A DNA stretch of 64,000 bases from PNMQ01 sp964478775 (GTDB taxonomy: Bacteria > Pseudomonadota > Alphaproteobacteria > Paracaedibacterales > CAIOTO01). Position numbers and translations under genes: made by a program. Of this stretch, positions 17,561-26,307 are shown piece by piece (positions within the stretch are counted from its first letter, which is position 1; each line of letters starts with the position of its first letter). Where the stretch lies: NCBI GenBank assembly GCA_964478775.1, contig CAYZJC010000004.1, forward strand, positions 15,643 to 79,642, given 5' to 3'. Below the pieces are notes generated by a model that was not told where the DNA came from, made no database searches, and was given only the letters and a program-made list of their open reading frames with translations.

Positions 17561-18190
17561 CTATACAACTAAATGGGAGTTTAAAATAAGTTTAATGGGG
17601 GCATAGCTTTTTCTATGCAAAGGGCAAAGGCCATGAGTTTTTAAAGCTTTTTGGTGTTGTGCTGTGCCATACCCTTTGTTGGTGTTCCAGCCATAGTGGG
17701 GAAATTCTTCATGGGCTTGGTCCATTAATCTATCACGCGTTACTTTTGCTAAGATTGAAGCTGCCGCAATAGATAATGACTGAGCATCCCCTTTCTTAAT
17801 TAGGTGTTCAGGAATATTAAATTTTGGTGACCTAATGCCATCAATCAATGCAGATTGTGGCTTCTTATCCAAACTCGCCAGTGTACGTTGATAGCACAAA
17901 GGCAAAGCATGCGTTAGGGTTAAGCTATCTAATTCTTGATTATCCATCACATGAAGTGCGTAAATAATTTGCGAATGTTTTGTAATATGCTCAAACAAAA
18001 CTTCTCGTTTTTGAGGGGTGAGCTTTTTGCTGTCATTTAATTCATTTAAAAAAGGATATTCACCCCCGTCATAGGACAAAAAGATGACACCCGCAGTCAC
18101 TACTGGCCCTGCCCAAGGCCCCAAGCCGGCTTCATCAAAGCCAGCCACCAATCCTGGTGGCATTGCCTTTTCAAAATCAAAATGCAGCAT
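17561..18190 (-). CDS. rnhB: Ribonuclease HII
   Basis: Removes ribonucleotides from DNA by cleaving RNA-DNA hybrids. The 209 residues are normal length. D19-E20 in GFDEAGLGP, a third acidic residue in LIDGIRSP, and the fourth in SIAAASILAKVTRDR form the metal site. The conserved GRG motif (G-R-G after DEA) is replaced by G22-L23-G24. The Arg normally helps recognise the ribonucleotide-DNA junction, so specificity may be changed. AGGG lies upstream of the ATG. It is 21 bases downstream of the BON lipoprotein gene and probably cotranscribed. Confidence 0.93.
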   Translation of the reverse strand: MLHFDFEKAMPPGLVAGFDEAGLGPWAGPVVTAGVIFLSYDGGEYPFLNELNDSKKLTPQKREVLFEHITKHSQIIYALHVMDNQELDSLTLTHALPLCYQRTLASLDKKPQSALIDGIRSPKFNIPEHLIKKGDAQSLSIAAASILAKVTRDRLMDQAHEEFPHYGWNTNKGYGTAQHQKALKTHGLCPLHRKSYAPIKLILNSHLVV

Positions 18191-18211
18191 ACCACACCCT
18201 GTTATTAATCG

Positions 18212-18937
18212 TTAAGCCTTATAAGGTGCAGGGTCAATTTCCCCACCTTCTGAGGTTGTGGAAGGTGCTGCATCAACACTTTTATCTGCACCATCAGTGC
18301 TCTCGCCACGTTCCGCATCAATTTCAATATAGTTCACAACTTTCTGCACCCCACCAACCTTACTTGCAATTTTTACAACGTGGTCCGCTTCTGCTTGATG
18401 GCGCGCAATACCCATAATATACACAACGCTATCTACTGTCTTCACACTAAAATTGGCTGACCTAATATTGTCTTCAAACAATAGTTTTGCTTTCACTTGT
18501 GTTGTGATAAAACTATCTTTTGGTACAGACCCTAAAGCTTCAGACACAGAATTAGGGTTTTTCATTGCTGTTAGATTGTTATGCACAGCTTTGACACCTC
18601 GTACTTGCCAGCTTAATCGTTCCGCTTCAATGATCCATTCTTCTTTAGGAACAGCCCCTGTTAGTAGCACTTCGCCATTTTGCACATTAAGGCCAACATG
18701 TGCGTGTAAGTCTTTATCAAACCCATAAAGCTTAGCTTTAATTCTAATAGAAATTTCACTGTCAGAAAATGTCGTGGTTACATTTTTCTCTCGTGTAGCC
18801 ATAACACCAACCGCTGCCCCTCCACCAATTAACAGCGGCGCTGCGCAACCTGTCAACAAAAGCGCACAAGCCATCGTGCAGATAAAAACAGGTAATAAAG
18901 ACAGATATTTAAATGTTTGAGTTTTATATGCTTGCAT
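18212..18937 (-). CDS. BON-domain lipoprotein (OsmY/DolP-like)
   Basis: Probable outer-membrane or periplasmic lipoprotein. A signal sequence ends in the lipobox LTGC (about residues 28-31). Two BON repeats follow: about 55-125 (DSEISIRIKAKLYGF... VLLTGAVPKEEW... VRGVKAVHNNL) and about 135-210 (DSFITTQVKAKLLFE... VYIMGIARHQ... VGGVQKVVNYIEI). The C-terminal 30 residues are Ser/Asp/Glu-rich and likely unstructured. Proteins of this kind (YraP/DolP) help keep the outer membrane intact; that role is inferred from the family. It is first in a pair with rnhB and lies just downstream of the structured RNA at 18967-19124. Confidence 0.88.
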   Translation of the reverse strand: MQAYKTQTFKYLSLLPVFICTMACALLLTGCAAPLLIGGGAAVGVMATREKNVTTTFSDSEISIRIKAKLYGFDKDLHAHVGLNVQNGEVLLTGAVPKEEWIIEAERLSWQVRGVKAVHNNLTAMKNPNSVSEALGSVPKDSFITTQVKAKLLFEDNIRSANFSVKTVDSVVYIMGIARHQAEADHVVKIASKVGGVQKVVNYIEIDAERGESTDGADKSVDAAPSTTSEGGEIDPAPYKA

Positions 18938-18966
18938 TAGAAATGAGCCCTCGTTTTATTGTTTTT

Positions 18967-19124
18967 AATTGTGCGCCGCAAAGGCCGGCTTATTTGTGAT
19001 CCTCTCGTGGCCGATATGCCAGGTGGGCGCCGTTTAACATGACCACGGCCATGACAGGGACAGCTCCCGAGAGTGATAATTGGGCCAAGGGATGTAAACT
19101 CGTCGCACCCCACAGCGCACAATT
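18967..19124 (-). ncRNA. Structured RNA, probable 6S RNA (SsrS)
   Basis: 158 bases of unusually GC-rich intergenic sequence. The ends pair perfectly over ten bases: AATTGTGCGC at the 5' end and GCGCACAATT at the 3' end. An internal arm CTCTCG/CGAGAG is flanked by large unpaired strands, with a GGCCG/CGGCC apical stem and a side hairpin GGGAGCTGTCCC. A rod with a long closing stem and a central bubble of about 150-160 bases fits 6S RNA, which inhibits the housekeeping RNA polymerase. Conserved marks of 4.5S, RNase P and tmRNA are absent. A near-consensus promoter starts transcription exactly at the closing stem. The 6S name is by shape, size and elimination; an alternative is a 5' leader of the BON gene. 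Confidence 0.6.
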
Positions 19125-19126
19125 AC

Positions 19127-19155
19127 AGTATACCAAGCTTGCGCCTTAAATACAA
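19127..19155 (-). promoter_or_regulatory. Predicted strong promoter of the structured RNA
   Basis: On the minus strand TTGTAT (19155-19150), a 17-base spacer, then TATACT (19132-19127). The expected start site, about six bases further on, is at the first base of the RNA closing stem near 19124. Confidence 0.65.
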
Positions 19156-19208
19156 TCAGTCTCAAACGAACCCACTAAGTCTTTAGTACAACCAAATTCA
19201 ATAGATGC

Positions 19209-21302
19209 TTACTGAGCTGGCGCATTAATCAGTGCTATCCATTCTTGTTCTGTGATCACTTTTACCCCTAAGGCTTTAGCGGCTTCTAATTTTTTACCAG
19301 CATCAGCACCAGCCACAACAAGGTTTGTCTTCTTTGACACAGAGCTTGCGACATGTGCACCAAAACGTTCTGCTTGTGCTTTTGCTTCTGACCGGCTCAA
19401 GCGTTCAAGCGTGCCTGTAAACACAACCGTTTGCCCAGTAAGTGTGCTGTGCTCAAGGGTTGCCACTTTTTCCATTGCTTTAATCGTTATATGGCTCAAC
19501 AATTCATTTACAAAGTTGACATGGTCAGGGTTTGCAAAATATTGCGAGATGTCTGTTGCCATCAAGTCCCCAATGCCTTCAAAACTTTTAAGGTCCTCTT
19601 GGCTCATCTGCATGAGGTGTTCAAGTGAACCACACTGCAAGGCTAATGCTTTTGCCGTTGTTTGCCCAACTTGGGGGATACCAAGCGCATAAATAAAACG
19701 GTTTAATTCAATGTGCCTTCGTTTATTAATCGCAGCAAATAAGTTTTCAACAGCTTTAATGCCCCACCCTTCACGTGATTGCAAAGGGGGAATGACATGA
19801 TCATTCATCACTTGTAGCTTAAACAAATCAACTGGTGTTCTCACCAGCCCCCAATTGAAAAAACTTTCCAGGTGTTTTTCCCCAAGGCCTTCTATGTCAA
19901 AAGCATCTCGGCTTACAAAATAGCGTAAACGTTCAATGGCCTGTGCCTTACATTGATACGTCGCACTACAACGTCTGGCAACCAGGTGGGGTTCTTGAAT
20001 AACATCAGCACCGCACGCAGGGCATGTTTGCGGAAAGACAAAGGGCTGTGCCAATGCAGGACGCTTTGCAAACACAACTTCTACAATCTGGGGTATCACA
20101 TCACCCGCGCGTTGTATGACGACTGTGTCACCAACACGAATGTCTTTTCTTCTAATTTCATCGTCATTATGTAGTGACGCACGACTCACCATCACCCCGC
20201 CCACCATAACAGGGTTTAAATGCGCTACCGGAGTCAGCACGCCTGTTCGCCCCACTTGCACTTGTATATCTATAACGGTTGTTTGTGCTTTTTGTGCCGC
20301 AAATTTGTGCGCAATAGAATGGCGCGGGGTTCTGCCAACAGACCCTAGCCTTTGTTGTAAGGCTAAGTCATTGACTTTATATACCACCCCGTCAATTTCA
20401 TAAGGCAATGTGTCACGCAATTCATTAATGGTTATATAATGAGCGAGGGCTTCGTTCACATCATGGCACAACTTAGTATGAGGGTTTGTATGAAAGCCCC
20501 AGCTTTGCAAACGCTGTAAGATACCTTCTTGGGTTGCATCATAACGTTGCTCGCCCATTTCATACCCATAGGCAAAAAAATGAAGAGGGCGCTTTGCGGT
20601 GATGTTTGCATCTAACAGACGAAGCGAACCAGCGGCGGCATTTCTGGGGTTGGCAAATGGGTTTTCATCTTCCACCAAGCGCTGTTGATTAAGGGTTTCA
20701 AAGTCTGCCTTCAACATATGCACTTCCCCCCTAATTTCAACGTTTTGCGGAATGTCTTCACCATGTAGGCGCAAAGGCACATCACGCAAAGTTCTTAAGT
20801 TATTGGTCACATTTTCCCCTTCTTGGCCGTCACCGCGTGTGGCCCCCAATACAAATTCACCGTTATGGTAATGAAGGGTTGCGGACAATCCATCTATCTT
20901 AGGTTCTGCCATTAAAGGAATATGGGTTTCTTGTGGTAATTTTAAAAAGCGTTTGAGGCGCGCGATAAAGTCATGCACGTCTTCTTCATTAAAAGCATTG
21001 TCAAGTGACAACATGGCTTTTCTGTGCTTTACTTTTTCAAATTCAACTGCAGGCGGCGCCCCCACGCGGTGTGAAGGGCTATCCAAACGACGCAATTGTG
21101 GAAACCTTTTTTCTATGGAAGTGTTACGAAGACGCAATGCATCATAAGCCTCATCACTAATCAAAGGCTTTGCGATTGTGTAATAGCAATAGTCATGATG
21201 CGCAATTTCTATGGCTAAATCAGTTAATTCCTTTATGGCCTCATTAGGTGACAATTGGTCGACTGGGCGTGTGCGCGTTGAACTTTCTAAACTCACTATC
21301 AT
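19209..21302 (-). CDS. ligA: NAD-dependent DNA ligase
   Basis: Seals nicks using NAD+ in replication and repair. The 697 residues are normal. Domain order: Ia (about 25-80, with YYTIAKPLISDEAYDALR), adenylation domain with the KxDG motif AEPKIDGLSA (about 130-140), OB fold (GRTGVLTPVAHLNPV), a four-Cys zinc finger (CPACG...C...C, about 415-440), helix-hairpin-helix repeats (ALGIPQVGQTTAK, FEGIGDLMA) and a C-terminal BRCT domain (LTGQTVVFTGTL... LVVAGADAGKKLEAAKALGVKVI). The gene is 67 bases downstream of recJ. Confidence 0.97.
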   Translation of the reverse strand: MIVSLESSTRTRPVDQLSPNEAIKELTDLAIEIAHHDYCYYTIAKPLISDEAYDALRLRNTSIEKRFPQLRRLDSPSHRVGAPPAVEFEKVKHRKAMLSLDNAFNEEDVHDFIARLKRFLKLPQETHIPLMAEPKIDGLSATLHYHNGEFVLGATRGDGQEGENVTNNLRTLRDVPLRLHGEDIPQNVEIRGEVHMLKADFETLNQQRLVEDENPFANPRNAAAGSLRLLDANITAKRPLHFFAYGYEMGEQRYDATQEGILQRLQSWGFHTNPHTKLCHDVNEALAHYITINELRDTLPYEIDGVVYKVNDLALQQRLGSVGRTPRHSIAHKFAAQKAQTTVIDIQVQVGRTGVLTPVAHLNPVMVGGVMVSRASLHNDDEIRRKDIRVGDTVVIQRAGDVIPQIVEVVFAKRPALAQPFVFPQTCPACGADVIQEPHLVARRCSATYQCKAQAIERLRYFVSRDAFDIEGLGEKHLESFFNWGLVRTPVDLFKLQVMNDHVIPPLQSREGWGIKAVENLFAAINKRRHIELNRFIYALGIPQVGQTTAKALALQCGSLEHLMQMSQEDLKSFEGIGDLMATDISQYFANPDHVNFVNELLSHITIKAMEKVATLEHSTLTGQTVVFTGTLERLSRSEAKAQAERFGAHVASSVSKKTNLVVAGADAGKKLEAAKALGVKVITEQEWIALINAPAQ

Positions 21303-21369
21303 TCTTTCTTAACTATTTAACTCATCACATATTATAGCCTTATGGCCTTTTAAACCATACGAAATTCAA

Positions 21370-23136
21370 CTAAAAAGCAATATCTTCTAAGATGACAGAC
21401 ACCTGGTCTTTTCCTTGATACGAAGAACGCTTAACACTGACGATTGCATCAAAAGATTCATGGCGCCCTTTATACAAAGCCTTTTCAAGTGGTGTATCTT
21501 CAACACGAAAAGCTAAGACTTGGGCTTGGTCATTGTTGTCATCTTCAAATGTACAGCGCTTATGAATCCCCCCTGACATGGCCGATAGATATTTCACACG
21601 CACATTCTTTAATAAAAATTTAGGTTGGGGGTTTCCTACCCCAAAAGGTTCTAACACCTCTACCATATTCACTAAGTTTAAATTAAGGGCTGATAAGGCA
21701 ACAGCACTGGTAACGTCGAGGGTTGGTTTATACTGCCCCACCGCACTTGCCCATTGTTCACACACAAAGTCATAAAAGGCCTCAAATTGATCTTGCATAA
21801 CGGTAAAGCCGGCCGCCATCGCGTGACCACCCCCCTTTACAAGCAAGCCAAGTTTAGTTGCCTCAATCATGGTGTTCCCCATCATCACACCTGTAATTGA
21901 CCTTCCCGAACCTTTGCCTTCCCCATTGTCGTCAAAGCCAACAACCATAGCGGGTCTGTTGTATTTTTCTTTCAAACGACTTGCGACAATGCCTATCACA
22001 CCGGGGTGCCACCCTACATCACCCACTAAAATCACAGCGCGATCTGTTAATTGTCTATCTATCACTTGTTGTTCAGCTTGTTCTAACACAAACTTTTCTA
22101 TGTCTTGGCGTTCTTTGTTATAGTCATCAAGGCGCATCGCAATCTGCTGTGCATACATAGCGTCATTGGTTGACAGCAAGTGTGAACCAAGCACACCTTC
22201 ACCAACGCGTCCACCTGCATTAATACGCGGGCCTAATAAGAACCCTAAATGGTATGCGGATGGTCTTTCCTTTAAAGCTGCAACATCTGCAAGGTGCGCA
22301 AGCCCTATGTTGCGTCTTTGTGACAGCACCGCAAGCCCTTGTTTAACAAACACACGGTTAAGCCCCGTAAGCGGCATCACATCACACACCGTACCTAAGG
22401 CCACCAAGTCTAGTAAGTTCAAGAGGTTTGGCTCTGCTTGGTTTCTCTCTTTAAAAAAATTTCTTTCACGTAGCATGCGATTTAACGCAATTAAAAACAA
22501 ATAAACAACACCTGCAGCGCATGTGTACCTTAAGTCTTCATTGATTAAGGGTTGGTCAAGTCGGTTCGGGTTAACTAAGGCATGGACTTGCGGCAATTGT
22601 GCCTCTGCAGTGTGGTGGTCTAACACAACGACATCAAGCCCAGCCTCTTTGGCATTAGCCAAAGGTTCAAAAGCGGTTGTACCGCAATCTACCATAATAA
22701 TGACTTTTGCACCCTCACTTTTTAATTTCAGTAAGGCTTGCGTATTGGCCCCATATCCTTCTTCAATACGATCAGGGATATAAACATCCACCGGGTAATT
22801 GATTTCTTGAAAATAACGGCGCAGCAATGCAGACCCTGTGGCACCATCTACGTCATAGTCTGCATACACAACTATTTTTTCTTCACTTAAAATAGCACCG
22901 TACACTCTTTCAATAGACAATTGCATATCTAGCAGCACTAAAGGGTCTGGCAAAACATTTTTAAGCTTAGGTTCTAAAAAGTGCCCCAACTCTTCCAAAG
23001 ATAGTTTTTTAGTTGCCAACATACGTGCAGCCAATTCACTTAACTCAAAGCGCTGCATAATGGCTTGCGTCTCTCGAAAGGTAGGTTCAGCTATATTCCA
23101 TTGACGATTAGTTGCAGATTGACGAAGTTGAGACAT
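21370..23136 (-). CDS. recJ: Single-stranded-DNA exonuclease RecJ
   Basis: 5'-3' ssDNA exonuclease in recombination and mismatch or base-excision repair. The 588 residues are normal. DHH-family motifs are visible: VVYADYDVDGATGSALL (motif I), IIMVDCGTTAF (motif II), VVLDHHTAE (motif III, the DHH), and the DHHA1 part with VKGGGHAMAAGFTV (the GGGH). A C-terminal OB-fold region follows (about 465-588). It is followed by ligA on the same strand, making a repair pair. Confidence 0.96.
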   Translation of the reverse strand: MSQLRQSATNRQWNIAEPTFRETQAIMQRFELSELAARMLATKKLSLEELGHFLEPKLKNVLPDPLVLLDMQLSIERVYGAILSEEKIVVYADYDVDGATGSALLRRYFQEINYPVDVYIPDRIEEGYGANTQALLKLKSEGAKVIIMVDCGTTAFEPLANAKEAGLDVVVLDHHTAEAQLPQVHALVNPNRLDQPLINEDLRYTCAAGVVYLFLIALNRMLRERNFFKERNQAEPNLLNLLDLVALGTVCDVMPLTGLNRVFVKQGLAVLSQRRNIGLAHLADVAALKERPSAYHLGFLLGPRINAGGRVGEGVLGSHLLSTNDAMYAQQIAMRLDDYNKERQDIEKFVLEQAEQQVIDRQLTDRAVILVGDVGWHPGVIGIVASRLKEKYNRPAMVVGFDDNGEGKGSGRSITGVMMGNTMIEATKLGLLVKGGGHAMAAGFTVMQDQFEAFYDFVCEQWASAVGQYKPTLDVTSAVALSALNLNLVNMVEVLEPFGVGNPQPKFLLKNVRVKYLSAMSGGIHKRCTFEDDNNDQAQVLAFRVEDTPLEKALYKGRHESFDAIVSVKRSSYQGKDQVSVILEDIAF

Positions 23137-23443
23137 AAAGTTAGGCCGTATATTTTTTTAAACATACATTTAAAAACTACTTGTCAAAATGAAAAACTGT
23201 TTCAAATGTATGTTTTGATGATATTAATAACTGTCCCTACTATAAAATGTTTACCAACAAATAGCTAGGCCCGCTTAAGAGACAGATTACACTGACGTTC
23301 ACGCAAATTCCGCAAACATAAATTAAATTAATTAAAAATGAATGTATTTTTTTGTGTTGCATGGCAGTGATATGCGATAGACTAAAGATTAATTATGTTT
23401 TTGGCGTTTGTAGAATATATTATTTTAGCTTATGGGGGAAAAA
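23137..23443. other. Divergent intergenic region recJ / DsbA-like gene
   Basis: 307 AT-rich bases. GGGGGA directly before the ATG at 23444 is the ribosome site of the DsbA-like gene. No promoter pair close to consensus, RNA or gene is recognised. Confidence 0.5.
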
Positions 23444-24388
23444 ATGAAATATAGAGCACTTACCTACTGTGCATGGTCTATGGTCACACAGTGCATTTTG
23501 TGTGTTGTTTTTATGAGTGCTGCTAATGCCGCCTTAGAGAGGACTGCCGATGGTCACACACAAACGCAAATCACACCAGCCGAAAATGGTGAGAAACATA
23601 AGTGCGGTGGTGACTTAGGAATTGATGGCGACCTTTTTCCTGCAGCATTGGTGACACCAGAAGGATTGGCCCCATTGTTATCACATACCCAACCAAATAA
23701 TAGTTTATCTGCTGCAGATAATGCCAATGCCGACAACATTAAAACCATTGAACTATTCTTTTCACCAACATGCACGCATTGTTCACATTTTTTTCAAGCA
23801 CTGCTTAAAAATAATTTTGTGTCAGACTACATCGCTTGCGGAAAAGTGCGTTTATGGATAAGACCTTTTTGTGTACCGCCACAAGACTTTGCAATTGCCC
23901 AAATCGCTAATGTTGACGGAGAAGAAAACTTTGCCCGTTATATTATTGACTTTGTGGTTAATCATGAAAAGTGGATAGGTTTTTGCTACCTCAAACCTGA
24001 TGACACAAAACAGAAACAAAAATTCATTAATGAAATGGTTGACAAACTAAATTTAGGACCCATATTAAACAGCCTCTCAAGAGATGAGAGAGTTGCACTT
24101 AATATTGCCCCAGACAATATATTAGCAACAATTTATTTGTACGCATTAAGCATGGGAATAAAAGCCCAGCAAATTATTGAAGCGATATCTGGGCCAAATA
24201 GCCCTTCTATTGCAAAAGAATTGCTGCGTGTGAAATACCTCCCCTTAGATGAAAAAGGTGAATGCATTAGTGCGATCCCTGCGTTTTATATCAATAAATT
24301 TTTCCAAGGTGCGCTAACAATGGAAAAGCTTAAAGATATTTTAGAAGGAAAAAAGCAAATGCAAGAAATCAGCCCTGGGGTTAATTAA
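23444..24388 (+). CDS. DsbA-like thiol oxidoreductase
   Basis: Periplasmic thioredoxin-fold protein. An upstream ATG at 23432 overlaps the GGGGGA ribosome site, so ATG 23444 is chosen (314 residues). The signal peptide (MKYRALTYCAWSMVTQCILCVVFMSAANA) ends with ANA. A poorly conserved stretch follows to about 100, then IELFFSPTCTHCSHFF with the redox pair C110-T-H-C113. The cis-proline loop is AIPAFYI near residue 285. The long N-terminal extension and extra Cys residues are not in small DsbA. A dsbB homologue at 35927 in this window could reoxidise it. DsbG-like or Com1-like roles are possible. Confidence 0.8.
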   Translation: MKYRALTYCAWSMVTQCILCVVFMSAANAALERTADGHTQTQITPAENGEKHKCGGDLGIDGDLFPAALVTPEGLAPLLSHTQPNNSLSAADNANADNIKTIELFFSPTCTHCSHFFQALLKNNFVSDYIACGKVRLWIRPFCVPPQDFAIAQIANVDGEENFARYIIDFVVNHEKWIGFCYLKPDDTKQKQKFINEMVDKLNLGPILNSLSRDERVALNIAPDNILATIYLYALSMGIKAQQIIEAISGPNSPSIAKELLRVKYLPLDEKGECISAIPAFYINKFFQGALTMEKLKDILEGKKQMQEISPGVN

Positions 24389-24712
24389 CCGCTATTGCTT
24401 CACAGACCTAAAGGCACCTTTAAAAACTTTTTTCATGTGGAAAACACCAAAAGACTTGGATAAGAAACCCCAAGCACATATAGAAATAGTTATGGATGTG
24501 AGGGCGCAGTTGACACCATAGGCGTCCTTGAAAATTGGCTTATAGAGGTGTGCAAATACATTTATGAAGACACACTTCAACAATGGGCTGAGTTTGCTTT
24601 ATATAGCGATATACATCACAAAAAAACTGTTTTATAATGGGCCCATGGCACTACAGGTGGGTGGGTTAACCCACGTATGATAATCGATTGCTCAGATAAC
24701 TTAGGAAAATGT
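24389..24712. other. Intergenic region upstream of ferredoxin, nothing firm
   Basis: 324 bases. A 63-codon frame on the minus strand (24392-24583) and short plus-strand frames exist, but none has a ribosome site or family features. AGGA at about 24702 is the ribosome site of the ferredoxin. No RNA or terminator is convincing. Confidence 0.4.
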
Positions 24713-25042
24713 ATGGCAAAAATTAATTTTATCCAAGCTGATGGTGTTAAGGTCACCGTTGATGCGCCAATTGGACTCTCTATTTTAGAAATTGCACACC
24801 GCAACCATGTGAATTTGGAAGGAGCCTGTGAAGGGTCACTTGCATGTTCAACTTGCCATGTAATCGTTGAGCCTGAATGGTTTGACTTACTTGAAGCAGC
24901 AAGTGAAGATGAAGAAGATATGTTAGACCTTGCTTTTGGTTTGACACACACATCACGCTTGGGTTGTCAAATTCGTATGACAGAAGAACTCGATGGACTA
25001 ACGGTGAAAGTGCCTTCGGGTACACGCAATATGCAAGTGTAA
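24713..25042 (+). CDS. 2Fe-2S ferredoxin (ISC / adrenodoxin type)
   Basis: Electron carrier for iron-sulfur cluster assembly. The open frame extends to 24677, but ATG 24713 has AGGA seven bases upstream and gives MAKINFIQADGVKVTV, the usual start. The 109-residue product has the cluster pattern C39-x5-C45-x2-C48 (GACEGSLACSTC) and a fourth Cys in LGCQI, typical of adrenodoxin-like Fdx. The acidic helix EDEEDMLDLA is the usual partner-binding surface. In many alphaproteobacteria it sits with hscA/hscB; here it is alone, 47 bases ahead of sodB. Confidence 0.93.
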   Translation: MAKINFIQADGVKVTVDAPIGLSILEIAHRNHVNLEGACEGSLACSTCHVIVEPEWFDLLEAASEDEEDMLDLAFGLTHTSRLGCQIRMTEELDGLTVKVPSGTRNMQV

Positions 25043-25089
25043 TACGCTTGTAACCTTATTCACACGACAACAAAAAGAAAGGTTTTATT

Positions 25090-25707
25090 ATGCTGACACT
25101 ACCCGCACTTCCTTATGCAAAAACAGAGTTAGAACCCTATATCAGTGAACAAACACTTACGTTTCACTATGAAAAACACCACAATGGCTATTTGATGAAT
25201 TTATCTAATCTTATTGGCAGTACAGTTTATGCTGATATGCGACTAGAAGACATTGTGAAAAAATCTGCAAACAAAGCTGATGATGTTGCTATCTTCAATA
25301 ACGCCGCACAGGTTTGGAACCATACCTTTTATTGGAACAGCATGAAACCAAACGGTGGTGGTGCAATTCCAGCTGGTGCATTGCATGATGAAATTGAAAA
25401 AAGTTTTGGCGCAACTGATGTCATGTTCTCACAATTTAAGACTGCCGCACTTTCACAATTTGGAAGTGGCTGGGCTTGGCTTGTATATGACCACAAAGAC
25501 AACACCCTTAAAATTATCAAAACTTCAAATGCGCAAACTCCTTTTGGAACACACCAAATACCTTTGTTAACAATTGATGTGTGGGAACATGCTTATTATT
25601 TAGATTACCAAAATCTACGCGCTGGCTATGTCGACACATTCTTTGCTCACCTTGCTAATTGGGATTTTGCGGTTGAAAACTATAAACGCGCATTACAAAG
25701 TGCATAG
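25090..25707 (+). CDS. sodB: Superoxide dismutase, Fe type
   Basis: Converts superoxide to hydrogen peroxide and oxygen. The 205 residues are normal. The metal ligands are His26 (TFHYEKHH), His in AQVWNHTFYW, Asp in LTIDVWEHAYY and the His three residues later. The Gln in NNAAQVWNHTFYW is typical of the Fe form, as opposed to the Mn form. No signal peptide, so cytoplasmic. AAAGG precedes the ATG. It lies between the ferredoxin gene and a small membrane-protein gene on the same strand. Confidence 0.95.
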   Translation: MLTLPALPYAKTELEPYISEQTLTFHYEKHHNGYLMNLSNLIGSTVYADMRLEDIVKKSANKADDVAIFNNAAQVWNHTFYWNSMKPNGGGAIPAGALHDEIEKSFGATDVMFSQFKTAALSQFGSGWAWLVYDHKDNTLKIIKTSNAQTPFGTHQIPLLTIDVWEHAYYLDYQNLRAGYVDTFFAHLANWDFAVENYKRALQSA

Positions 25708-25743
25708 TTTTTCTTTTTTTTCATAGCTTAAAAATATTTATCT

Positions 25744-26211
25744 ATGTTGATAATTCAATTTGCTATATTGGCCCTTAGCCTATATTTGTGTTTTTGTGAT
25801 TACAAATCATTAAGTATACCGCTGTGGGCCTTTGCTGTTTGCGGCTTATTATGTGTAGGTGTCGGCCTTTATAAACATGTGATTGACCCAGTTAATGACG
25901 TTAAATTGATTTTTTTTATACTGCTAGGCCTTAGCACTTTCGTGTATTTAATCAGCAAAGTTTTCAAAACACAACTTGCACAGCTAACAGACCTTGTTGC
26001 CTTACCCCTCGTTTCCCCTTGGATTGTTTTAGAACATATCCCCCTCCTGTTAACACTTATAGGTGTCACATGTCTTTTATCACATGTTGTTTTCAAAAAA
26101 AGGCAGGTGGCGTTTATAACGCATCTTGTGTTGAATGTTTTATTAATCAGTGCATGGAATGTGTTTTCTTCTTCAATTATGATATACTATCCATCATTCA
26201 TGCAAAGATAA
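25744..26211 (+). CDS. Small membrane protein resembling prepilin peptidase (A24), degenerate
   Basis: The 155-residue product has five or so hydrophobic segments and no large domain. FCDYKSLSIP (about 17-26) matches the first Asp motif of A24 prepilin peptidases (the family pattern D-x(5-6)-IPN). The second motif, GxGD, is only LTD (in LAQLTDLVALP, about 78-88), so the family glycines are lost while the Asp remains. It may be a minimal A24-like protease of altered function, or a decayed relative. The start codon has no clear ribosome site. It follows sodB by 36 bases. No pilin genes are visible in the window. Confidence 0.5.
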   Translation: MLIIQFAILALSLYLCFCDYKSLSIPLWAFAVCGLLCVGVGLYKHVIDPVNDVKLIFFILLGLSTFVYLISKVFKTQLAQLTDLVALPLVSPWIVLEHIPLLLTLIGVTCLLSHVVFKKRQVAFITHLVLNVLLISAWNVFSSSIMIYYPSFMQR

Positions 26212-26307
26212 ACGATAACAGATGTGAAACCTATCTGGATATAGCCTTTAAAAAAAATCTTTGGGTGGCAATAAGTTTTAAAAAGCATCATCAGTAAAGG
26301 GAAAAAT

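Noticed and set aside
18967..19124. The structured RNA as 4.5S, RNase P or tmRNA
   Set aside because: The conserved sequence marks of those RNAs are not present; 6S fits best.
24392..24583. 63-codon minus-strand frame between the DsbA-like and ferredoxin genes
   Set aside because: No ribosome site, no recognisable domain, and length is within chance for AT-rich intergenic DNA.
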